The translations under genes and the position numbers were made by a program. Below, piece by piece: positions 25,701-32,249 of a stretch of DNA of 64,000 nucleotides. Below the pieces are notes generated by a model. The model worked only from the letters and a program-made list of their open reading frames with translations, did no database searches and had not been told where the DNA came from. Source of the DNA: Tiliqua scincoides (Eukaryota; Chordata; Lepidosauria; Squamata; Scincidae); NCBI RefSeq assembly GCF_035046505.1, contig NC_089830.1, forward strand, positions 22,334,379 to 22,398,378, written 5' to 3'. The number at the start of each line of letters is the position of its first letter. Position 1 is the stretch's first letter.

Positions 25701-28700
25701 AAGGGAAAGAACCGAAAATAAAGGGGAAGAGTAATCCACAGAAATAGGGTCAGACTGTTCACTTACAAAATCAACACAACTAGGGTCAGGTTGCCTATCA
25801 AAGGGGGCAAAAACACAAACAGAGGAACTTATACTCACTGAGCTATAGAAGGAAGCATAGCCAAAGGAACCAGGAGCTCTCTTTAGGGGGAGAGGAAAAG
25901 ATTTTAGATTTTGATATTTTACTAGATCCTCCATTATTTTTAACATATAACAACACAGGGAAAAAAGATTTTGAATAAACTGCATACTGTACATGCAAAT
26001 TCTACATGCCAAATACGAGAGAGTCCTTTAGTATTTAAGAGACCTTTATCCCTTCTTTACCCCTACAGTGCACTCAGTGTGGTTTAAAATCAGCATAAAA
26101 ATACAAAAAACTGAAAATGGAATAAAAATAAACACAATATAATTAAAACCAATAATAAAAGCAGTGTATACATGACAATACTGAGAAGAACCAGCGATGT
26201 AAATGACATTAAAAATCATTAAGGAGCATCAACTAGAACACAAAATATTTTCAAAAAATGAATAGCCAGCCTCAAACCAACCAAAAACCCCAAAGTAAAC
26301 TCTGGACTGGAGGAATGACACACACAAAAAGATAAATTTCAACTCTCCCCTCTGCAGAAGGATAACAGGCAGGACACAGATTTTAACACAAAAGGGAAGA
26401 ATAACATATTGTTTTCCCTGCTATCAATAAATGGATGGAGAGAGCGTGAACTGCACGCTCATGGCAAAACTATGAGCTTATCTATAAGTAAAAATAAACA
26501 CAATACAATAAAAATCAAGACTAAAAGCAGAATAAGGTACAACTAGATAAAACCAATCTTATACTCACTGGACCAGGATACGGGGGGTAGCCAGGGGAAC
26601 CAGGACCAACCTGCGGGGAACCAGGACCAACCTGCGGCTGGGGGGGGGGGAGAAGAGATTTTAAGTTTTGATATTTCTCTAGATCCTCTCTTATTTTTAC
26701 TAAAGTGCAACACTACCATGTTGGGAAGAAAATAGTTTTGAACAAAATACATGCATGATTACGGCAGCACAAATTCAACACTGACTTGCCGTTATCTCTG
26801 TTATCAGCAACAAATGGATGGGAGAATTTGGGATCGTGTAGAAATGGCAAAACTAACAGCTTATGCCAGGGGTGCCCAAACCCCGGCCCGGGGGCCACTT
26901 GCGACCCTTGGGGGCTCCCAATCCGGCCCTTGGGGAACTCTCTCAGTGTCAGAGAAATGATGTGGCCCTCCCGCCAAAATGTTTGGACACCCTGGCTTAT
27001 GCGCATGGAAAAGAAGCAACAATAGCAGAATAACTTTGGGGTGGTTAAAGTTCTGTACAAGGACAGTAACTCTTTTCTACAAGCCAAATACAGTACTTAA
27101 AGAAATAATACAGAAATCTCTAAGAGATTTTTTTTTATTCCGCCCCCCCCCCCACCCATTTTAGGTGCCAGTGCAGCTTAGTCAGGATGAAAAATGCAAT
27201 AAAAATGCAGTAAATAAGCAAAACACAACAGAAATCAAGAATAAAAGCACTATATACATGACTATACTGAGAAGAACCAGTGGTGTAAAGGACATTAAAA
27301 ATCTTTTAAAAGCATCAGCCCAAACAGAAAACGTATCCAAAAAATGAAAAGCCAGCCTCAGGCCAACCAAAAAACCTAAACTATGGTGGAAAGCCAAACA
27401 AAGTAGAAAAATTTTAACCCTTCCCCCTCCAGAAGGACAACAGGAAGGGCACAGATGTTAACTCAAAAGGAAGAACTTATTGTTGACCCTACTGTCAATA
27501 AATGGGTAGTGAGAACATGAACTGCACACTAATGGCAAAATGTTAATGTTGTAATGAAGTGTCGATATTGCATTAGCCACACAACTCTATCCACGCTTAC
27601 CTGGGAGTAAGCTTTGTTGAAGAAAATGGGCCTTCCTTCTGAACAGACATGCACAGGATTGCACTGTCAATTTCTGCTTATCATAATGTACAAGATTTAT
27701 CTTGTCCAATTTAAAATATATTTAAATATGAAAAGTTATATGCAATAATACAGAACATTTTGGGGGGAAAACGGGGGAAAGCGAAATCAGTAGAACCAGG
27801 AGCTGACTGGTCACTTGCTATCTATCAAAAGAGGATATGGCACAAATAGGAAAAAAAAATTATACTCACCGGGCCAGGATAGGAGGGGTAGCCCTGTGGA
27901 GGAGGCCCAACCTGTGGGGGCTGGGGAGAAGAGAGATTTTAAGTTTTGATATTTCACTAGATCCTCTTATTTTTAACTCATAGACATGCATAGGATTATC
28001 TGATTATCATATGCATAGTTATCAATAGTAAAACAGAACTTTTGGAGGAAATGGAGGAAGGGAAATCAATACAGCCAAGACCAGGCTGCCCACTTGCTGT
28101 CTATCAAAGGAGGATAAGGCACAAATAGAAAAACCAAACACATACTCACTTGGCCAGAATTGGGAGGGTAGCCAGGAGAACCAGGATCATCCTGTTGGGG
28201 GGTGGGGAGGAGAAATTTTAGGTTTTGATGTTTCACTAGATCCTCTCATACAAATGTGCCCCCATACCTGTGAATACGGACCAACCCCTCTGGCTACACC
28301 TACCCTATTCTACCCTCCCTATTCTGGCTACTATTTGGAATGCCTCCACTTCACTCTCTGGAGCCTAGGGGAGAGCTCCACTCCCCTCACATCCAGATGG
28401 TCCTCTGAGCTCAGCAGAGGCCGCAGATGGCCATCCACGGCTTCTGCCAGGATCAGACTGAGCCCCAAAAGTAAAAATGTCACTTCTGGTTTCTCATGAA
28501 ACTGGAAGTGATGTTTTTAATGCCTTGTAAGGCATTGGGAAGCCCAGGGGGCGCGCATGGGGACCCCTGCAGACCTGATCTGTGGATAACTGAATCTGAG
28601 GATATGGGATTCATGGATATGCCCCACCCCTGTATTTTTAACAACATATAACATGGTGAGGAGAAAAGATTTTGAATAAACCAAATAGGCGGACAAGAGC

Positions 28701-31700
28701 TATCTTGTCCAATTTAAAAGATATTGTAAATATCCATAGTTATCAATAATAATACAGAACATTTTGAAAAGAAAAAAATGGGGGAAAGGAAATCAGTAGA
28801 ACCCACCAGGACCAAGCTGGTCATTTGCTGTCTATCAAATGAGGATAAGGCAGATATAGAGAAACCAAACTTACCGGGTTCTGTGGGGCAGGATAAGGAG
28901 GTGGATATTCCCTAGTGATACCACCACCCTACAAAAAATTGAAAGCAACTTATAGCACAATCCTAAATAGTCTGTGAGCTGGTGAAGCCATCCCTGTGCT
29001 GGCTCTGAGTGTCACAAAGGTGCTGTAAAGCATGTTTGCTGTTACTTGTGCGCTGGCAATGTCAGTTTGACAGTCTGCGCTGGCCTGGTGGCATGGAATC
29101 CAGGGACAGTAGCGACCAGCACAGGTAAAGTTGCGCGGGGCAGCACGGGAGGGGTGGGAGAAGGTAGTCGGAGGACATTTTGGAGGAGCGGAGGGGGCAC
29201 TTTGGGGTGGGGGGGCGGAACAGGGGCATATTGGGTCCAGGAGTGTGGTGGGACTGTTGGAGCAGACCTCCACTGCATCCTAACCCCCCCCCGCCTACCC
29301 GGCATTACACCAGCTGATTTGTGCCAGCTAAATAACCCCATAGAGAAGGCTGGGGCTTTACTTGGGGAAAGGGGAAATATATCCCCTTACCCCAAGGAGA
29401 CTTCCAGCCACCTCCTCAGCTACATTGGAGGCAGCACAGGCCATGCAGCCCTGATGCACCAGCGCAGTTTAGGATTGGGCTGTTAATTTTCAATGATACT
29501 TGAGGAAACAATTAAGAGAGAGAAACTGCGTGGAAGCCCAGGCTCTGACATCTATCATATTCCAGCCTCAACCATTACTAGAAAAAATTCACTTATTTTC
29601 ATTTCTAAAACTGCAAAGGAAGTTATATTTGTATATTTCAAAGATGGTTTGCTTATTCTTCTATAAGACATTATGGGCCCAAATCTATCCAGTTTTCCAG
29701 CAGGGATGCAGCTGGGCCAACAGGGCGTAAGCTACATTCTGCGGTGGGGAGGGCAATCATTGAGGTCTCCTCAAGGGAATGTTTGCTAGCTATCTTGTGC
29801 CTTCAATAAAAAGCAAACCAATGGCATCAATTACAAATATTTTCAAAATCATTAGACCATCCAATTAAAACAAGGGGGGGAGAGAGACTTATACTGGTTT
29901 TTAATTGAACAGATTATTCTTTTTCAATTGAAATTCTAGGCAGCAAATTCAACTACAGACTGCAAATTCCACTGCAGTTTTGTAGCTTTTCAGTCCACTA
30001 TTAGACAAGAACAAAGGGGGTATTACACATTTCAAGTCACATCTACTTTGGCTCTACAAGGACACAATTCATATTAGAATGTCTGTGTCTGGTCACAGAA
30101 AAGACAAGAGGATGGGGTCAAGTTATCACATCCAGCCTAGTAAGGATTTCCTCCTAGACTGGCACAGTCTTTTGCTGCCACCAAGTGGCAAATTGCATAT
30201 AAGTGGATAATTCCAGGAGAAAAGAATTCAAAATTATTTCTGGAAGAGCCGCTTGGACAGAGCTGTGGCCTTATACGTCCCACCCCTAAAATAGTACTTT
30301 CAAAAGGATGCTGTTGGCTGAGCTATTCTATCTACCTTAAGTTATGAACCATCAGGCTAATATCTATCTTATTTCTTCCCCAGCAAATTATTTAGAACTC
30401 TTTTGTTGTGCAATAGTAGCCTTCATAAGATATGCCACCATAATGCTACCTCTAGCGTTACTGCATCCTGCCTGTCAGCCTGGCACAATTTCCAACCCAC
30501 CAAGCCAAATGCAGTTCACCCAGAAACCACCTTTTTTCTGCCTGCCTGGGACTGAGAAAACAAGAAAGTAACAAAGAAAACCTTCCTCTCATAGATTCTC
30601 TTTGTTCCCAAGAACTCAAGAAGTTATGTCACGGGAACAGGATTCTACTGGGAGGATGGCTTCAAGACTGTCTTATCTGCTTCCCGTTGAACTTTCAAAA
30701 CCAGGAAGAGATTCCTGTGCTGCAAGAAGAAGGCATTGTGACAACCAATGGCCACAGTTCCAAGACAATCTGAACATAGATGTGTTGAATGTGTTTGGAG
30801 AGTGTGTGCTCTACCCAGGTCCTACATTATCCCAGAAACTCTTAGAGTGGTCAATTGGATTGGACAGGTGAATCCTACCAGCAGTCAGGTACACATAGCA
30901 GGGATGTTGGGCTAAACCAGTGGTTCCCAATCAGTGAATCTGTGAGACCCTGAGAAGTAGTTCACAGGGTCTAAGAAAAAAAAAAAATATTACCTTCAAT
31001 CACTTTCAGTGTCTCACCAGGCAAGCTCTCCACCACAGATGGCGGAGAACAGACTGCCCACAGCCACAGCCAGCACTGAAGGGTCAGGTGTGGGTGGTCA
31101 ATTCTCTGCCCTCTTTGTTAGTTCATGGAGAAGTGCTCGCTCAGGAGATACTTCCCCACAAACCACCAGAGGGGGTGGGGAATGGCCTGCCCAAAGCCAC
31201 AGCCAGCAACAAAAACAGCAACCCCCAAATCTTCTCTAGAAATAATAAATCTCTAATAAATCATCTCTATTATAAATTAAATTTTATTCTTTTCTGTGCA
31301 AGGGGGCACAAAGATGGGAAGTTTGCATGTAGTCCAATTTTTGCCTCAGTGGTCTACAGATTCCTAAAGGTTGCGAACCATTTGGTTAAACTGAGAACCA
31401 CAACTTATGCGCTAAGATGGCTAACCTGGTAGGGAACCAACTCTGTTACATCACCACCAAAGACGACAGCGCTCTTTTCTTCCTAGCTTCCCAGCTTGTA
31501 CAACCCCAGCCCGAAGAGTGGGGAACATACTGTCCCTTGGTTCAAGCAAGCTCTGGGCATCTTATATCTCTGGGTACCATTCTCTTCAAAAGGGTTCTAA
31601 GGCACAGTCAGAAGGCACACAAAACAACCATACTGAAGGTCAGAGGCTCTGGCTAGTGTCTGAGTGAAAGATCACCTGGAAACCCCATGCACATCACTGT

Positions 31701-32212
31701 GAACTCCATCGTGGAAGAACATCATGGGATATAAATAAAGCGGGATTCACAGTGGAGCTCTTTCTTCTCTCTAAACAGGTCCCACGGCAAGAGTTGGGGA
31801 CTGCCAGTTGGCAACTGCCAAAGGTCCACGGCCCTCAGAGATGCCTATTGTTGATTCCTGATCCCATCCCTGCGCCTAAAACCTTCAGGCGATGGTCACG
31901 GGAGTGGCTCTCTTACAGCCCAACCCTATGCGTGTCTACTCAGAAGTAAGTCCCATTATTGTTAATGAGGCAAAGGAAAGTGTGGATAGGACTGTAGCCA
32001 GGTCCCACCCTGGTGGGCAGGGAACCATAGAGAGCAGTTTGCCAAGGGCCCCCTGAAAATTGAAGCTAGCTCAAGCGTCTATCTCATTACTCCTCGAAGT
32101 CTATTTCCAGCTCACCTGCGCTCTGGCTTCATGTGTGCAAAGCACAGAGACCATGAGAACAACAACTACAGTCAGCTTCATGTCGCTGGTTTCTACGCTT
32201 CCTTTCCAGTAC
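5470..32212 (-). CDS. 32-exon gene for a secreted Pro/Tyr/Gly-rich, cysteine-free protein (family not recognised)
   Basis: The gene was assembled by eye from exons with an AG acceptor after a pyrimidine tract and a GTRAGT-like donor. Joined exons give one open frame of 1203 nt: 400 residues plus stop. All exons are multiples of three and all introns are phase 0. Residues 1-21 are a signal peptide. The mature chain has no cysteine and falls into three blocks: an N-terminal PGYPPYPGP-type block (exons 2-11), a central aromatic/basic block with FW and WEEFF motifs (exons 12-21), and a C-terminal Pro/Glu block with repeated PPESQPETYK-type units (exons 22-32). One N-glycosylation sequon (NST) lies near the C-terminus. 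There is no transmembrane segment after the signal, so secretion is inferred. The function is unknown. The architecture recalls the SCPP and the dermokine/suprabasin groups, but no homology is established. A few exons may be wrongly included or missed. Confidence 0.85.
5486..5491 (-). terminator. Polyadenylation signal AATAAA of the microexon gene
   Basis: AATAAA on the minus strand, about 180 nt after the stop in exon 32, giving a plausible 3' UTR of about 200 nt ending near 5470. Confidence 0.6.
5674..5757 (-). CDS. Exon 32: last coding exon with stop
   Basis: 84 nt after acceptor TCTCTTTTTAG. It starts PAQEQPTGGTEE and continues VNSTTHPLRRDSLLH to TAA. NST is the only N-glycosylation sequon. 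GAG|GTGAAT within it resembles the exon 23 donor, so a 36-nt internal exon is an alternative reading. The AATAAA about 180 nt downstream favours a terminal exon. Confidence 0.65.
   Translation of the reverse strand, partial: PAQEQPTGGTEEVNSTTHPLRRDSLLH
5858..5887 (-). CDS. Exon 31 of the microexon gene
   Basis: 30 nt, acceptor CATATTTTAG and donor GTGAGA. It encodes PPESQPETYK, the consensus form of the tandem unit. Confidence 0.8.
5979..6008 (-). CDS. Exon 30 of the microexon gene
   Basis: 30 nt, acceptor TTTCTCTTTTAG and donor GTGAAA. It encodes PPSSQPATYK. Confidence 0.8.
6100..6129 (-). CDS. Exon 29 of the microexon gene
   Basis: 30 nt, acceptor TTCTCTTTTAG and donor GTGAGA. It encodes PPESQPEPYT. 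Confidence 0.8.
6212..6232 (-). CDS. Exon 28 of the microexon gene, shortened by an acceptor shift
   Basis: Expansion of a (GA)n tract has replaced the ancestral acceptor, which would have stood before 6241. The pure CT tract on the minus strand is followed by GCCTCCCCAG, an acceptor nine bases inside the old exon. The result is 21 nt encoding SWPETYK, still in frame. Donor GTGAGA. Confidence 0.6.
6243..6292. repeat. (GA)n microsatellite
   Basis: About 25 GA units lying directly upstream (minus strand) of exon 28, where they act as its polypyrimidine tract. Confidence 0.95.
6360..6389 (-). CDS. Exon 27 of the microexon gene
   Basis: 30 nt, acceptor TTTCTCTTTCAG and donor GTGAGA. It encodes PLQEQPEPYK, one of the tandem 10-residue units. 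Confidence 0.8.
6481..6501 (-). CDS. Exon 26 of the microexon gene, shortened by an acceptor shift
   Basis: The ancestral 30-nt unit would start at 6510, but its acceptor AG reads GG (TTTCGGTCC). The CAG inside the unit offers an in-frame substitute, giving 21 nt and the peptide AQPEPYK. Donor GTGAGA. If the shifted site is not used, the exon is skipped with the frame kept. Confidence 0.6.
7088..7117 (-). CDS. Exon 25 of the microexon gene
   Basis: 30 nt, acceptor TCCTCTTATAG and donor GTGAGC. It encodes FEEYPEFQPE, linking the Pro block with the 10-residue Glu-rich units that follow. Its first base lies 129 bp from that of exon 24. Confidence 0.8.
7199..7246 (-). CDS. Exon 24 of the microexon gene
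   Basis: 48 nt, acceptor CTTCTTCCTTTAG, identical to that of exon 23, and donor GTGAAC. It encodes PPPPPPLGYPEFLPPK. Confidence 0.85.
7270..8170 (-). mobile_element. L2-like LINE 3' fragment inserted between exons 23 and 24
   Basis: The minus strand encodes the C-terminal half of an L2-type reverse transcriptase: motifs SRLDYCNALY, KLQLVQNAAARVV, LQRLHWLPI and APALWNSLP. It ends in the 3' tail CCTTGAGTCCCTTCGGGGAG followed by (ATT)n at 7278-7304. The 5' end is truncated near 8170, in intron sequence beside exon 23. It continues open for over 200 codons, so it is a fairly young copy. Confidence 0.85.
8211..8258 (-). CDS. Exon 23 of the microexon gene
   Basis: 48 nt, acceptor CTTCTTCCTTTAG and donor GTGAAT. 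It encodes LPPPPPPGYPAFPPQM and is clearly a paralogue of exon 24. An L2 LINE is inserted just downstream, separating the two. Confidence 0.85.
9024..9068 (-). CDS. Exon 22 of the microexon gene
   Basis: 45 nt, acceptor TTTACTTTTGTAG and donor GTGAGT. It encodes FGPGFNRPYPVPFYP. Confidence 0.8.
9390..9830. mobile_element. Foldback (large inverted-repeat) element
   Basis: Two imperfect arms of ~200 bp surround a perfect inner hairpin. Outer ends read GAGGTTCTCAAAC and, inverted, GAGGTTCTCTAAC. The family is not identified; non-autonomous DNA transposon is the likeliest reading. Confidence 0.6.
9574..9637. repeat. Perfect 28-bp inverted repeat
   Basis: The arm 9574-9601 (AGTCTTAGAATACTGAAAAT ...) is exactly complementary to 9610-9637, with an 8-nt loop, at the centre of the foldback element. 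Confidence 0.95.
10230..10256 (-). CDS. Exon 21 of the microexon gene
   Basis: 27 nt, acceptor GTTGCCTTGTAG and donor GTGAGT. It encodes FFGDQKAPE. Confidence 0.75.
10500..10660 (+). mobile_element. CR1-like LINE 3' tail
   Basis: Contains CTGTGAGATACAGGAAGCTG, GACTAGATGGGCC and GATCCAGTGGGGCTGTTCTT, ending TATGTTCTTAT: the 3' UTR of the CR1-like family shared with 38640-38930 and 43340-43640. Confidence 0.8.
10670..11170. mobile_element. Non-autonomous ~500-bp GC-rich element
   Basis: A GC-rich stretch with imperfect self-complementarity and ends of the CAATCC type (TTGGGCTCT near 11160), similar to those at 13755, 15250 and 28957. No coding content. Confidence 0.45.
11571..11860 (+). mobile_element. 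RTE-like LINE, truncated 3' end
   Basis: A second copy of the last ~290 bp of the same LINE, from the WETLASERPAW region through the CSQCGRDCHSRIGLFSHTRCC-type finger to the same CGAGACTGAAGGTTGCCAA tail. It lies in the intron between exons 20 and 21. Confidence 0.9.
12091..12126 (-). CDS. Exon 20 of the microexon gene (FW module)
   Basis: 36 nt, acceptor TTTTTTCTTTGCAG and donor GTGAGT. It encodes TVWEEFFRQSRP, the third module of this type. Confidence 0.85.
13478..13531 (-). CDS. Exon 19 of the microexon gene
   Basis: 54 nt, acceptor TTTATTTAG and donor GTAAGT. It encodes SGPVYNQPTDTSSEYPDP. The end is similar to exon 16 (PDP before the donor). Confidence 0.8.
13630..13664 (-). pseudogene. 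Decayed exon of the microexon gene
   Basis: On the minus strand ACCCTACTCTGTTTAAGTAC followed by CCCTATGAGTATG aligns with the end of exon 22 and its donor (CCCTACCCTGTTCC ... CCCAGTGAGTATG). The donor GT has become AT and the frame contains TAA, so it cannot be a normal exon. It is read as a fossil of an extra cassette. Confidence 0.55.
13755..14285. mobile_element. Non-autonomous ~530-bp element
   Basis: Starts ACCCAATCCTAAGCC, contains GTGCTTTACGGCACATTTGC and ends in CACTG-rich sequence, sharing order of motifs with 15250-15780 and 28957-29482. Inserted between exons 18 and 19. Confidence 0.5.
14328..14369 (-). CDS. Exon 18 of the microexon gene (FW module)
   Basis: 42 nt, acceptor CCTTTTCTCCTTAG and donor GTGAGT. 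It encodes EFWENLLKRGQPEP, a second FW-type helix-like module. Confidence 0.85.
15078..15101 (-). CDS. Exon 17 of the microexon gene
   Basis: 24 nt, acceptor CTCTCTTGTAG and donor GTAAGT. It encodes MQFFRRIR. Confidence 0.75.
15250..15780. mobile_element. Non-autonomous ~530-bp element
   Basis: Begins near AAATCCTAGGAGCTC, contains TTGCAAATGTGCCATAAGG and ends CACAGGTTAGGATTCCGC. Same family as 13755-14285. Lies between exons 16 and 17. Confidence 0.55.
16072..16095 (-). CDS. Exon 16 of the microexon gene
   Basis: 24 nt encoding KQNSFPDP, donor GTGAGT. The acceptor is TTATTTCTGCAG; the tract before it is the minus-strand face of a (TAAA)n microsatellite. Confidence 0.75.
16100..16160. repeat. 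(TAAA)n microsatellite
   Basis: About 15 TAAA units just upstream (minus strand) of exon 16. Confidence 0.95.
16400..16995. repeat. Unclassified ~560-bp repeat, copy 1
   Basis: Shares long blocks with 17190-17758 (for example GAGAATTATGCCCACTTT, TGCCTGA-GGGCCCTATTGCC and CCATCAAAATCAATGAG) and with 41925-42455. No coding content recognised. Confidence 0.8.
16996..17165 (+). mobile_element. tRNA-derived SINE
   Basis: GGTGTAGTGGTTTGAGAGG resembles a pol III A box and GGTTCAAATCTCC a B box, followed by the conserved CTTGGGCCAGT and GTTGTTGTGAGGA core. It sits exactly between two direct copies of the 560-bp repeat. Confidence 0.8.
17190..17758. repeat. Unclassified ~560-bp repeat, copy 2
   Basis: Direct repeat of 16400-16995 without the SINE. 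Ends at the same CCATCAAAATCAATGAG. Confidence 0.8.
18280..18303 (-). CDS. Exon 15 of the microexon gene
   Basis: 24 nt, acceptor TTATTTCTATAG and donor GTGAGT. It encodes VRPSYSDS. Confidence 0.7.
18625..19255 (+). mobile_element. Non-autonomous ~630-bp DNA element
   Basis: Begins CAGTGGCGTCTCTAGGGGGT and ends TCTTAGTGATGCCTCTG, so the ends are imperfect inverted repeats. A sister copy lies at 43913-44570 and a partial one at 39064-39330. Lies between exons 14 and 15. Confidence 0.65.
19376..19414 (-). CDS. Exon 14 of the microexon gene (FW module)
   Basis: 39 nt, acceptor TTTTTCCTTTTAG and donor GTGAGT. It encodes RFWAKVFRDRPKW, a basic amphipathic segment related in pattern to exons 18 and 20. 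Confidence 0.8.
19679..19732. repeat. (CA)n microsatellite
   Basis: About 26 uninterrupted CA units in the intron between exons 13 and 14. Confidence 0.95.
20817..20834 (-). CDS. Exon 13 of the microexon gene
   Basis: 18 nt, acceptor CCCTTTGTAG and donor GTAAGT. It encodes FDIFNP. The splice sites are good but the exon is very short. Confidence 0.65.
20927..21469. mobile_element. hAT-type non-autonomous element
   Basis: Ends CAGTGGTTCCCAAAC and, inverted, GTTTGGGAACCACTG, flanked by a perfect 8-bp target duplication CTTTAGGG (20919-20926 and 21470-21477). It contains a second element. Between exons 12 and 13. Confidence 0.85.
21172..21359. mobile_element. hAT-type element nested in another
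   Basis: Ends CAGTGGTTCTCAAC and GTTTGGGAACCACTG with a target duplication GCGTCAGG / GCCTCAGG (7 of 8). Inserted inside 20927-21469, hence younger than it. Confidence 0.75.
21800..21826 (-). CDS. Exon 12 of the microexon gene
   Basis: 27 nt, acceptor CTTTACTGCAG. It encodes GGSSRGSTW. The donor is GTAATA, weaker than the others, so this exon may be skipped or may not be real. Skipping would keep the frame. Confidence 0.5.
22557..22580 (-). CDS. Exon 11 of the microexon gene
   Basis: 24 nt, acceptor AAATTTTGTAG and donor GTGAGT. It encodes NGPDDRNP. The downstream intron retains a weak version of the shared cassette flank. Confidence 0.7.
23083..23121 (-). CDS. Exon 10 of the microexon gene
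   Basis: 39 nt, acceptor TTCTTCTGCAG and donor GTAAGT. It encodes GGAAFPGPHFPGS. Confidence 0.75.
23258..23458. mobile_element. Palindromic MITE, ~200 bp
   Basis: Ends AGTGGCATAGCTAGAGGGGG and CCCCTCTAACTATGCCAC are inverted copies; the inner arms GGGAGCCTCACCGCAGCATG and CATGCTGCAGTGATGCTCCC also pair. Relatives lie at about 19756-19925 and 47340-47570. Confidence 0.75.
24508..24525 (-). CDS. Exon 9 of the microexon gene
   Basis: 18 nt, acceptor TTTTCCTGCAG and donor GTGAGT. It encodes WGYPGS, a shortened PGY module. Length alone makes it less certain than its neighbours. Confidence 0.7.
24758..24799 (-). CDS. Exon 8 of the microexon gene
   Basis: 42 nt, acceptor CCCCCTTGCAG and donor GTGAGT. 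It encodes GGSGSPGYPPFPAP. Exon and flanks are closely similar to exon 7, indicating a recent local duplication with a period of about 285 bp. Confidence 0.85.
25044..25082 (-). CDS. Exon 7 of the microexon gene
   Basis: 39 nt, acceptor CCCTTGCAG and donor GTAAGT. It encodes NPGSPGYPPYPGP, the cleanest form of the Pro/Tyr module. Confidence 0.85.
25209..25361. mobile_element. Palindromic MITE, GGGCCCAATCCTATCC family
   Basis: Starts GGCCCAATCCTATCCAAC and ends TGGATAGGATTGGGC. Same family as 36686-36865, 46857-47035 and 47561-47729. Between exons 6 and 7. Confidence 0.75.
25839..25880 (-). CDS. Exon 6 of the microexon gene
   Basis: 42 nt encoding RAPGSFGYASFYSS, a diverged PGSxGY unit. The acceptor reads CCCCCTAAAG, an AAG type behind a strong pyrimidine tract; the donor is GTGAGT. 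Confidence 0.75.
26040..26460 (-). repeat. Degenerate L2 tail inside a duplicated intron
   Basis: AT-rich sequence with ACTGAGAAGAACCAGCGATG, parallel over ~400 bp to 27080-27555. The beginning resembles an antisense L2 3' end. It travelled with exon cassettes during duplication. Confidence 0.5.
26569..26631 (-). CDS. Exon 5 of the microexon gene, internally duplicated
   Basis: 63 nt with donor GTGAGT. It encodes VGPGSPQ followed by VGPGSPGYPPYPGP. A 21-nt duplication has copied the acceptor CGCAG into the exon, so an in-frame second acceptor at 26610 would give the 42-nt form typical of its paralogues. Either acceptor keeps the frame. Confidence 0.8.
26867..26994. mobile_element. hAT-type non-autonomous element, 128 bp
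   Basis: Ends CAGGGGTGCCCAAACC and TTTGGACACCCTG, with perfect 8-bp target duplications GCTTATGC on both sides (26859-26866, 26995-27002). A short internal-deletion form of the family at 42461 and 62140. Confidence 0.9.
27080..27555 (-). repeat. Second copy of the degenerate L2-containing intron block
   Basis: Shares ACTGAGAAGAACCAG, GACATTAAAAATC and GAAAAGCCAGCCTCA-like blocks with 26040-26460 in the same order. Confidence 0.55.
27870..27911 (-). CDS. Exon 4 of the microexon gene
   Basis: 42 nt, acceptor CAGCCCCCACAG and donor GTGAGT. It encodes VGPPPQGYPSYPGP, a paralogue of exons 3, 5, 7 and 8. Confidence 0.85.
28150..28191 (-). CDS. Exon 3 of the microexon gene
   Basis: 42 nt, acceptor CCCCCCAACAG and donor GTGAGT. 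It encodes DDPGSPGYPPNSGQ. The intron next to the donor carries the shared cassette sequence (CTATCAAAGGAGGATAAGG on the plus strand) seen beside exons 2, 4, 7 and 8. Confidence 0.85.
28875..28928 (-). CDS. Exon 2 of the microexon gene
   Basis: 54 nt, acceptor TTTTTTGTAG and donor GTAAGT. It encodes GGGITREYPPPYPAPQNP, the start of the Pro/Tyr block. Confidence 0.8.
28929..32115 (-). other. Intron 1 of the microexon gene
   Basis: 3.2 kb without a recognised exon. It contains a ~520-bp non-autonomous element (28957-29482), part of a palindromic element from 29674, a 90-bp repeat near 31915-32000, and otherwise unassigned AT-rich sequence. Short open frames here show no coding character. Confidence 0.6.
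28957..29482. mobile_element. Non-autonomous ~525-bp element
   Basis: Starts AGCACAATCCTAAATAG and ends GTTTAGGATTGGGCTGT, giving short inverted ends. Contains the CCCCATAG and CCCCTTACCCCAAGG motifs found in sister copies. In intron 1. Confidence 0.6.
32116..32181 (-). CDS. Exon 1: signal peptide
   Basis: 66 nt from ATG to a CAG|GTGAGC donor. It encodes 22 residues beginning MKLTVVVVLM and ending EARAQ: a basic n-region, a Val/Leu core, and an A-R-A signal peptidase site that would leave Gln as the mature N-terminus. The only cysteine of the whole protein is inside this signal. Intron phase is 0. Confidence 0.85.
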
Positions 32213-32234
32213 GGAATACATGGTTCAGCAACTG

Positions 32235-32243
32235 TTATTTATT
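32235..32243 (-). promoter_or_regulatory. TATA-like box of the microexon gene
   Basis: On the minus strand AATAAATAA lies about 55 nt upstream of the signal-peptide ATG. A start site 25-30 nt downstream would give a 5' UTR of roughly 25-30 nt inside exon 1. A separate non-coding first exon further upstream cannot be excluded. Confidence 0.4.
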
Positions 32244-32249
32244 GATGCC

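Noticed and set aside
5470-32212. Assignment of the microexon gene as an SCPP enamel or milk protein gene
   Set aside because: Phase-0 small exons and Pro richness fit, but the locus is beside USF2 rather than the known SCPP cluster and no SCPP motif such as a clear SxE phosphorylation site after the signal is seen.
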